From positions 1,883,001 through 1,947,000 of the forward strand of contig WPIO01000010.1 in NCBI GenBank assembly GCA_009760855.2: DNA of 64,000 nucleotides. The letters are read 5' to 3'. Positions within the stretch are counted from its first letter, which is position 1. Every line of letters begins with the position of its first letter. Both the position numbers and the translations under genes were made by a program. A model generated the notes under the pieces. The model saw nothing but the letters and a program-made list of their open reading frames with translations. It ran no database searches and was not told the origin of the DNA. The stretch is from Cristatella mucedo (lineage: Eukaryota; Bryozoa; Phylactolaemata; Cristatellidae). Of the stretch, positions 56,646 to 64,000 are shown one piece after another.

Positions 56646-57384
56646 ACTAGTGCACGGACCAACTTGCTTCGTTATCCCAATGCAGTGCCTCACTTTTTAG
56701 CAATATTACATAGGTAAAAGCAATGCAGCTTAACTGTGGAGCAAGGCGATTCCAAACCACAGATTATTTTGAAACTGGACACTCACATTTCTTGTGGACG
56801 CTTGTAGAGTCCAGCTCCAGGGTTAGGCTCTCCATTTTCTCAGTCACACCAGGTATACCCCTAGCTAACCAGTTAATCGCATGCTCGTGCAATTTTTGAA
56901 AGCTGGCTATCACGGCCTGTAATGTGGGTAGCACCCGATGAGGCTTCGATGAAGAATGTGTAGAATCCGTGGGCGCTGGAAGCATGGCCAGGAGGGATCG
57001 GAGAGAAGCTGCAGCCGACAGTCAGCTGCAGCTAAGCGATAGCTTAGACTGTGCCTTTGAAAGAGAGCAGATATAGCGAAAACGTGTGGACAAAAACAGA
57101 TCTTTGGGTTGCCTAATACTTCACAGGCTCAGTGGATGAGCGCTGACACACCCGCTCTAAAATCTCCCACTCAAATGGAATCTAGCAGGTGAAGTTTAGT
57201 GTCAGTGGTAAGCCGGCGAGGAGATAGGTGCTCAGGAAGGACTTGGTAATCGACGGTTTAAGCGCTGCTCGAGATACAGCAAAACTAGCGGAAACACCGA
57301 ACTAGCGGAACCGAAGTCAGCATACCTTCAATGTAAAATCGCTATAGTGCCTTCTGCTAGTTCAATAGCTCTAAACCATAGCGA
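56646..57384. other. No gene recognised
   Basis: Anonymous sequence with short frames only. Confidence 0.6.
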
Positions 57385-57540
57385 GTCATAGGTCAAAGGT
57401 AAGGTGCTCGTTCTTCACTATCAGGGTCATGGGTTCGAGTCTTGTAGTGGGCGATCCTCTATTGACCCCATTAAGTGCTGGTAATAACCTCGAAGGCTCT
57501 TCTGCCGCTATATAAATCTAGGCTAGTTAAATCAGTTAAC
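57385..57540 (+). mobile_element. SINE family I copy 4
   Basis: A-box-like AAGGTAAGGTGCTCGTTC, B box GGTTCGAGTC near 57,432, body GGGCGATCCTCTATTGACCC, and 3' part GAAGGCTCTTCTGCCGCTAT and GTTAAATCAG. Confidence 0.8.
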
Positions 57541-60498
57541 CTTGGGTCCCGACTGGAATTAGCTGTCTAAGTTTGACGTTTGATGGCAAGAGTTTAGTCG
57601 GTGTTCCATCATCGTGAGAGAGAGAGAGGAAGAGTGTTAGCTAGGCGTGCGTGCATCCTTCCGAGAATGTTTGTGAGAGAGTTGGAAGTGTGCGCTAGCT
57701 CGCACCCGCGAGTTAGCGCGTGTAAGTGACATCGCGAAACACGAGCTAGTCAGCGATTTCGCCGTAAGGATTTCGCCTGGCTGGCTCTGGGGTGGTTCCG
57801 GGTGGGCGAACCCCCCCCTCCGCTAGTTTCCTTCAGGGTGGGTCTGTTCTGCTGGCTGCAGTGTGGTCGCCTTGGTGAGCAAAATTCGCGTCTAGACTCG
57901 CGGCGCATTTCCGAGAATGACAAGCGTTGGTGGCGGCTCGGCCGCTAGCGACTGCGGCACTCGCACTCGCGAATCGTCCCGACGCTGGGGTCTAACAACG
58001 CCGGTGGGCTAACCACGGGGCGCTATTTTGGGAGCTGTCCCTGACCTAAAGCCATTGCTTCGAGTTGGGATCCGGAGGAGACGCCGAAAAGTCGGTCGTG
58101 AGGCAAAGCGATACGACTATCGGCGTTCCGCCCGTCGGGGAACAGGAGGTGCGATACACGTAGCCACCCCCCTGCACGATGTACCCACCGGGAGCGGTCG
58201 GCATATCTGTGAGGCCACGCACACTAGATGGGCGGAGCCTGAATCTAGAGTACGCGGCCTGGCCTACTGAGCCCCGCAACCTCTCCACTGCCTGCCGTAT
58301 GCGGGCGGAGGCGGGGGGGGGGGGATATTCGCTGTGGGGGGTCCGAACCGTCCAGAAACGCCAAGTCATCCGTTTGCTGACCGCCAGCGAGAGAGAAGGA
58401 TTGCGTGACGTGAGCAGCCGGAGGCGAGAGCAGCTGTCGCATTCGCTACCCAAAAAATTTGAGCTTCCGAGCAATGCAGAGTTGCCCCTCCCCCTGACCG
58501 ATGTATAGTAGACAGGCCCCATAGGCCTGGATTGTCGATACCAGAGGCGTTTGCCATAGGACGACCTCCAGCGGGTTGTTCGAGCGGCTGTGAGTACTTG
58601 TGGGTACTCCGTTTTGCACCGCCGAGTTATGTGGCCCGAATTAGGTGTGGGATCGCTCACTCTCATCATCCTAAGCTTGTTCGAGCATTTTCCTTATTGC
58701 GTAATTGCAGTGGGATTCACTCCGGCTGGCTTAATACCGAGAACAGACATCCCATCACTTCGTTTGTCTTTCATGGATAGCAGCTGTAGCAATGCAGATA
58801 GAAAACTAGATAGAAAGAAAACCTACTTGCACTTTCGAATGGCGATACAGCTGCCATTTCTACAACAGCTTCGCGAGACTTTCTATGGGATTGCCCGCTC
58901 ACGCTCTTATGCTATGGCCTCCGACGACCCGACCCAAATGGCAGCCCTAAGTAGGCAAACAGCGATACAGCTGCCCTCAGCTGCATATGCAACGGCATTG
59001 GTCGCATATCAACAAAAGCTTCGCGAAACTGCGGTCTTTATTGCAAATTATAGCAAGCCACGATCCAGTGTAACCCAACAAATTTCATGCGATGCGCTTT
59101 CGCAGGCACAGGCAGCAACGGCAAATTTGTAGCAGCACTTATGCATGCAAAATTCAAGTCGTTGAAGAAGTTAAGAATTACGTATAAGGCCTTACGGGCA
59201 ATAACCTTCAGCGCCTGGCACAGGGCACAAGAAGAGCAGGTGAAATTGGACTGCTGGCGTGCACAAGCGGCATCGACAACGTGCCGAGACCTAATGTGCC
59301 AAGATTCAGCTCGCTTACAATGTCTTGCCTAGTTTGTAAGTCGAGCAGGATCATCTAGACATGTTCTTCTTAACTAATATAATTCATTTATTTTTTATTT
59401 ATATTTTTACTACCCAAGAGAAATGCGGGGTTATCGTGTACCGGGCAGCCAGTCAATTCATGTCGGCATGCAATTGCATTCTCACGAGGTAACTCATTCA
59501 AGTGTCAGGCAACTGTGCCAACACGAGAACGCACGCGAGATAGACGTTCCTTTAGGTGCTGAAGTACAAAAACCCACAAGCTCGGGCGAAGAGATCAATA
59601 CCACAGGAAAGTATGCGATGGTAAAAAGCTGGCTGGGCTCGTGCGATCGCGAGGTAGAAAACTTAAGGCACGCTCCCGGCCCACGTGCACGTCGGGATGC
59701 CGCCGGGAGGCCGCCGCCCCTCGCAGCTAGCGGTCGAGATCTCGCGCCTCGCGAGGCGCGGAGATCGCGGGCAGCGAGAGCGGAAGCAGCAGCTCTCGCT
59801 CGCTCTGAGCTCTCGCTCGAATGCAAGACGCAGTCGGTTGTCGCCGCGGAGAAGCGCGACGAGCGCGAATTCGTCAAATGGCGACAAATTGAATGGTCAA
59901 ACGTTGGAGGGCGTCGGAGGCTCTGCCGTCGCTCTGCCGTCGCTGCACGTCGCCGCTTCGGCAGAGCGACGGTCGATAGCGCCGCCGCCGCTGGATGTGA
60001 GCCGGACGCAACCGGTGCCATGCGGTGCCGGCCGGCCGGCCGGCTCGCGGTGCGGGCAGCTCGAGGCCGTCGATTGCTCTGGCGAATACGGCCTTCGCCG
60101 CCTTCGGTGCCGCCCGCTCCTGGCCTCGAGCTCTCGCGTGGTGGGCGGCGGTGTCGGACGCAGCGCTGACGCCGTGGACTTCCCGTCGAATAGTGGAATC
60201 GAATTCTCGTCGAATCGTCTCGTCGACGAGCGCGCTCGGCCAGACCGAGATGCCGAGGCCGGCGCTCGGCGACTGGTGGAGGCCGAAGCGGTGCCGGAAG
60301 CGCGGCTTCGTTCGTGTTTCATCCGACGGCTTCCGCTCATCCGATCGCGGGAGGGTAAGGGGCGCTGCGAGCCGTGGGGGCGGTTCGCCGAGGGCATGGA
60401 CGTGAGAGTGAGCGGAAGCGAGCAAAGCACACTCTAGCGACGGGAGCAGAGCAGCGTAAGAATAACCCGATGCGCTTAGCATTGGATTGTGCCGCCGC
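57541..60498. other. GC/CpG-rich sequence without a recognisable gene
   Basis: CpG-dense from 57.65 to 58.6 and from 59.65 to 60.45 kb, with G/C runs at 57,810 and 58,312-58,323. Long overlapping frames in both directions (up to 250 codons at 59.4-60.5 kb) occur because stop codons are rare in such sequence. They overlap each other in three or more frames and show no domain. At 58.8-59.35 kb the composition is ordinary. It could include a CpG-island promoter or first exon, but I see no splice-supported coding signal. Confidence 0.5.
59743..59760. repeat. 18-bp perfect palindrome in CpG-rich sequence
   Basis: CGCGCCTCGCGAGGCGCG reads the same on both strands. GATCT on the left and AGATC on the right extend it with one mispaired base. 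Confidence 0.85.
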
Positions 60499-60655
60499 AA
60501 TAGCCCACGAGGTAAGGTGCTCGCTCTCAACGACCCGAGGTCGTGGGTTCGAATTTCGGCAGTAGACGATTCTGTATTATCAACTGCAAGCGGTGGGTGA
60601 TAGCCGTTAAGGCTCTTCGGTCGCTATACAAGTGAGGCTGCTAAATCAGCTTGCA
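60499..60655 (+). mobile_element. SINE family I copy 5
   Basis: A-box-like GAGGTAAGGTGCTCGCTCTC, B box GGTTCGAATTTC near 60,546, body with TATCAACTGCAAGCGGTGGG, and 3' part GGCTCTTCGGTCGCTATACA and GCTAAATCAGC. Confidence 0.82.
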
Positions 60656-61049
60656 TTGCGATGAGAAGCTATAGCGCTTTCGCCGGGAAACCTGCGCAAG
60701 CACTATAGCAACGTGAAAGGTTGCCTTGGCTGATTGCCTAGATCCGCGGGTGACTCGGTTCTCTCGGTACAGCTAGGGCACGCCCCTCCAACAAAGCTAC
60801 GGAGCTGGTTTTGTAAATCCTCCGGCCAGTGCTTCGTAGCCCCAAGTGTGTCAGTAAAAGCGTCAAGTGCTCTCACAGACCGGAGACTAGAAAGCTGAAA
60901 GCTGAAAGCACGTCCGTCGCAAAGAAGCCGCAGTGCCTGCTCAGCCCGGTAGTCCCCCGCGCGAAGGAAATTTTGTGAATAATTTGCCGACGATCGCCCT
61001 CTTTAGCAAATTAAAGAAATGGCTACCCTATCTGCTCATCTTTATTGAC
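60656..61049. other. No gene recognised
   Basis: Anonymous; a small direct repeat GAAAGCTGAAAGCTGAAAGC lies at 60,890-60,909. Confidence 0.6.
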
Positions 61050-61140
61050 CGAGGTAGTGAGCTCGAACCCTGCCGCATACGTGAAGCTCCTGGAGAGAGA
61101 TTACGTTCTCCTAGGGCTCTATACAAATGAATTATATTTT
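61050..61140 (+). mobile_element. SINE family II copy, 5'-truncated
   Basis: Starts near a B box (GAGCTCGAACCC) and goes straight into the LINE-like tail: GAAGCTCCTGGAGAGAGATT, then TTCTCCTAGGGCTCTATAC and AAATGAATTATAT. Confidence 0.7.
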
Positions 61141-61291
61141 CTGAGCTGCCTGAAGCTTTGCACTGAAGGCTCGACGGCGCCGTCTCACGCCGGGTTGCTA
61201 AAAAGCCTCAGCTCTTACCTGCTCGCACCTCTCGTCCGAAAGCCCTGCAGCGGAAGTCCGAGGCATGTGCCTCGCAGGCTATTTTGCAGCC

Positions 61292-61294
<3 letters not shown>

Positions 61295-61361
<67 letters not shown>
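61295..61361 (+). repeat. (AC)n-(AT)n microsatellite
   Basis: About 56 bases of pure AC followed by AT units. Confidence 0.97.
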
Positions 61362-61449
61362 ACAAAATTGGCGCATCTCTCTGTTTACCTTTAGCCGACA
61401 CATCTTGAAGCAGTTTGCTCAGAGAGACGCACTGCCGCCGCCGGTTGAG

Positions 61450-61571
61450 CCTCTACGCGACGTTCTCTGTCTGTCTGTCTCTCCGTCTCTCCCTCTCCCC
61501 GTCTCTCCCCCCCCGTCTCTCCCCTCTCTCTCTCTCTCTCTCTCTCTCTGTATCTCTGTCACTGTCTCTCT
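61450..61571 (+). repeat. CT-rich tract
   Basis: Mixed TCTG/TCTCC words and a pure (CT)n core near 61,525-61,548. It continues on the far side of the SINE at 61,572-61,723, which was apparently inserted into a CT tract. Confidence 0.9.
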
Positions 61572-61723
61572 ATATAATATATATATAATTCATTTATATA
61601 GCGCCCCAAGAGAACTTAATCTCTATTCAGGCGCTTAACATATGCCTCAGGGCTCGAGCCCACGACCTCAGACAGACCTAAGTCGGGGCGAGCACCTTAA
61701 CCGCTAGACCAAACTAGCTCGGC
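61572..61723 (-). mobile_element. SINE family II, full copy with tRNA head and LINE A-like tail
   Basis: Complement: head GCCGAGCTAGTTTGGTCTAG with A box (TGGTCTAGCGGTTAAGG), B box GGGCTCGAGCCC, then GTTAAGCGCCTGAATAGAG, ATTAAGTTCTCTTGGGGCGC and TATATAAATGAATTATATA. The last 60 bases align with the terminal stem of LINE family A (AAGCGCCTAGAGAGAGATTA, AGTTCTCTGAGGGCGC). This is what is expected if the SINE borrows the LINE enzyme through a shared 3' end. Confidence 0.85.
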
Positions 61724-62209
<486 letters not shown>

Positions 62210-63796
62210 GCCTGGCAGCTCCACCGCGGCAGCGAGCTTGGTAAACACCGCTCAGCTCCGTACCGTTCCCCCGTCCGAAATGGCTGAGCGCTTTCGTGCG
62301 ACGTCGACGCTTGCGCCACCGCGTTTGGGGTCGCGCTGAGGAGCTCGGGCTCGGTCTGAGCTTCGGTAACAGCCGAGGTAGGCTAGGTGTAGCCGGCAAA
62401 CTTGTCGGGCCGCGACGCCGGCCCGATTTCGGCGCCGTCGCGGCGGTGAGCGAGGTGCGCCCCGCCCGAAGGACGTTGCGTCGGCAGCTGCCCGGCGCCG
62501 CCGGTGGCGCCAGCCTGCCTCTCCATCGCCACAGCCGGCGGCGGCTGCAGGTACGAAAGCTAGCGCGGTCTCTGGAGCATTACGGCACGGTCTGGGGACG
62601 GTGCGGCTGCGGCACGTTCTGTCGCAGCTCCGCTGCAATTCATTAGGCGAAGAGTAAAAGTTTTGTCGAGCCGTACAGCCGCTCCAGTAGCCGACGTTCC
62701 TGTATTCCATTACCGCCCACCGGGCGGTAATTACGAGGTCATGACCTATAACCCGCGGCGCCCCAGCGAGCTCTGCACCTGTGTGCAGCCTTCGCGCACG
62801 CGCGCGCACTCCCCCCCCCCCGCCAGTCACCGCTTTGTACGCTGAAGCTACGGGTCGTGGGCGGCATAGAACGCGGCTTGTTTAGCGTGGGACTCCAACG
62901 TCGGACTGCCGATGCACTCTGCGCCGTCCACGTGAGTAGGCGAGCGTGGCGAGCCGTCCAGAGGGCTTCCGTGCGTCCGACCCGTGGAGCGGCTGGCCGT
63001 TCGCGCCGCCGCCGACTCGCGCCGCCTCCGACTCGGCATCCGCCGCCGGCCGTGGCAGCGCTCACCCTACGGAGCTCAGTAGCTCGAGCGTCGCAGCCCG
63101 GTGCGCAGCCGTGCTCGGCGCGTGACTACCTATCGCAGGGTAGACGCAGCCAGCGACGGCGGACGGCGGTGGAGTCCGCTGTTGCCTAAATGACAAGCGC
63201 CCGCGGGGCGTCTATGTGGCTTCACCTTTTCCACCGCCGACCACCCATTCGTGCTGAGGGGCTGGGCGACGCGGCGTATGCGGCGCTGTGGCAGCACGCA
63301 ATCGGCGCCTCCGGACAGGCTAGCCCGACGCGCCGCCGCCGCGTTCCCGTCCGCTTTCGCGCGCGTCTCGCCGCCGGCCGGCCGCGTCCATTTCGCTGTC
63401 GGGTCGTGACTAGAGCGGGCGGGCGGTAGGAGCGGCCGCAGTCGGCGGCCGGTTACAGCAGCGACGCCGACTCGCGCTCGCCATCGCGCCGGCTGAGACC
63501 GAAAAACGGTTTCGCCTCGAGCCGGGGCTGGAGCTCGGTGGCTGGGGGGGGGGGGGGTGACGACTCTGAAACCTGTTGGTTAGAGGCGAAGCGCTCCACC
63601 GACGGGGCTACGGCGACGACCGCTCCTCATTCGCCACCTATCGCCGGGCTTTAAATTTCAGCGGCACGTACGAACTGACGTGCTCGCACCGAACCTCATG
63701 TGCGAAAATCGCGAATGAATCCGGCGTTTATTGGCGAAAAGTGGCTGTAACGTGTTGGTGCACTCCGTCCTGTGTATGTAGAGCATCACTTACAGG
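62210..63796. other. GC/CpG-rich sequence without a recognisable gene
   Basis: Very CpG-dense to about 63.55 kb, with C/G runs at 62,811-62,821 and 63,545-63,557. Frames up to 192 codons overlap in several phases and have Arg/Ala/Pro-rich composition expected from base content alone. No motif recognised. Confidence 0.5.
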
Positions 63797-64000
63797 ATCT
63801 TCTTACGAAACGACAACTACTCTCCTACTGCCGACTATGGCTCATCTTTTTCAGCGGTCCTGAGCTGCTGCTTTCATGCTACTCACTAGCTCAACTGCTT
63901 TCATGACTCTGCTATGCTTCCCACTTTCTCTTTTGTTTCGTAAGACGCAGTCTGTTGGCCACCGAATGGGTACCGAAAGCCGCTTAGGCTGTGAGTGCGC
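63797..64000 (+). mobile_element. LINE family B 3' part, runs off the right edge
   Basis: TCTTACGAAACGACAACTAC near 63,800 corresponds to the FLRNDNYS codons of family B. CATCTTTTTCAGCGGTCCTG, the CYFHATH region and GCTTAGGCTGTGAGTGCGC follow at the window end. Confidence 0.85.

Noticed and set aside
59423-60530. Overlapping frames of 175-250 codons in three or more phases
   Set aside because: Very CpG-rich DNA lacks stop codons by composition. The frames overlap on both strands, have Arg/Ala/Pro-rich content and no motif.
62252-63189. Frames of 108-192 codons in GC-rich DNA
   Set aside because: Same reason; no conserved motif and several contradictory frames.

Overview
The window is a repeat-dominated piece of a eukaryotic, most likely invertebrate animal, genome. 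Non-LTR retrotransposon fossils, tRNA-derived SINEs, a hAT transposase fossil, long CT/GA microsatellites and an old Polinton (Maverick)-type virus-like element fill most of it. I found no bacterial operon and no host gene I could defend. The species cannot be named from the sequence.

Positions 1 to about 18,030 are one degraded Polinton/adintovirus-like element, AT-richer than its flank and cut off by the left window edge. From left to right it carries: small minus-strand genes; two tandem single-jelly-roll, penton-like capsid genes (2,070-301, minus); two accessory genes; an A32/FtsK-like packaging ATPase (4,143-3,070, minus, split by an insertion); an adenain-like cysteine protease (4,521-5,738, plus, split by a LINE); an unknown gene (5,771-6,273); a minor-capsid-like gene (7,103-6,332, minus); an HNH plus AP2-like endonuclease remnant (7,277-7,670, plus); small hydrophobic and coiled-coil proteins; a cassette of three phage-tail-fibre-like repeat genes (about 9,000-11,217, plus); two more small genes; and a protein-primed family B DNA polymerase (18,020-12,762, minus) broken by frameshifts, a GC-rich insertion and a LINE. 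The integrase and the double-jelly-roll major capsid gene are not in view and may lie left of position 1. All three stop codons interrupt the genes, so it is dead. PolB would prime and copy the element DNA, the ATPase would package it, the protease would mature the capsid, and the jelly-roll and fibre proteins would build and decorate the particle.

From 18 kb to 64 kb the DNA is a repeat mosaic. LINE family A has a (TTA)n tail and a characteristic 3' stem. LINE family B has a tail rich in CATTA/TACAT. Both belong to the CR1/L2/Jockey-like group by their reverse transcriptases. The best RT copy is at 40,923-42,440, and one B copy is nested inside an A copy at 28,196-28,868. SINE family I has five copies, all on the plus strand. 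SINE family II has a tRNA head and a 3' tail that copies the LINE A tail, and one of its copies is split by a 633-bp inverted-repeat DNA transposon. A hAT transposase fossil lies at 52,640-53,705 (minus). A 2-kb CT tract with a 0.4-0.5 kb higher-order period lies at 21.7-23.8 kb, and a degenerate CCCTAAA block at 51.65 kb. The last 6.5 kb (57.6-63.6 kb) is GC- and CpG-rich without a recognisable gene.

The most interesting content is the accessory set of the Polinton: a three-gene fibre cassette, an HNH-AP2 endonuclease, duplicated penton-like genes and a protease preceded by HGKPRG repeats.
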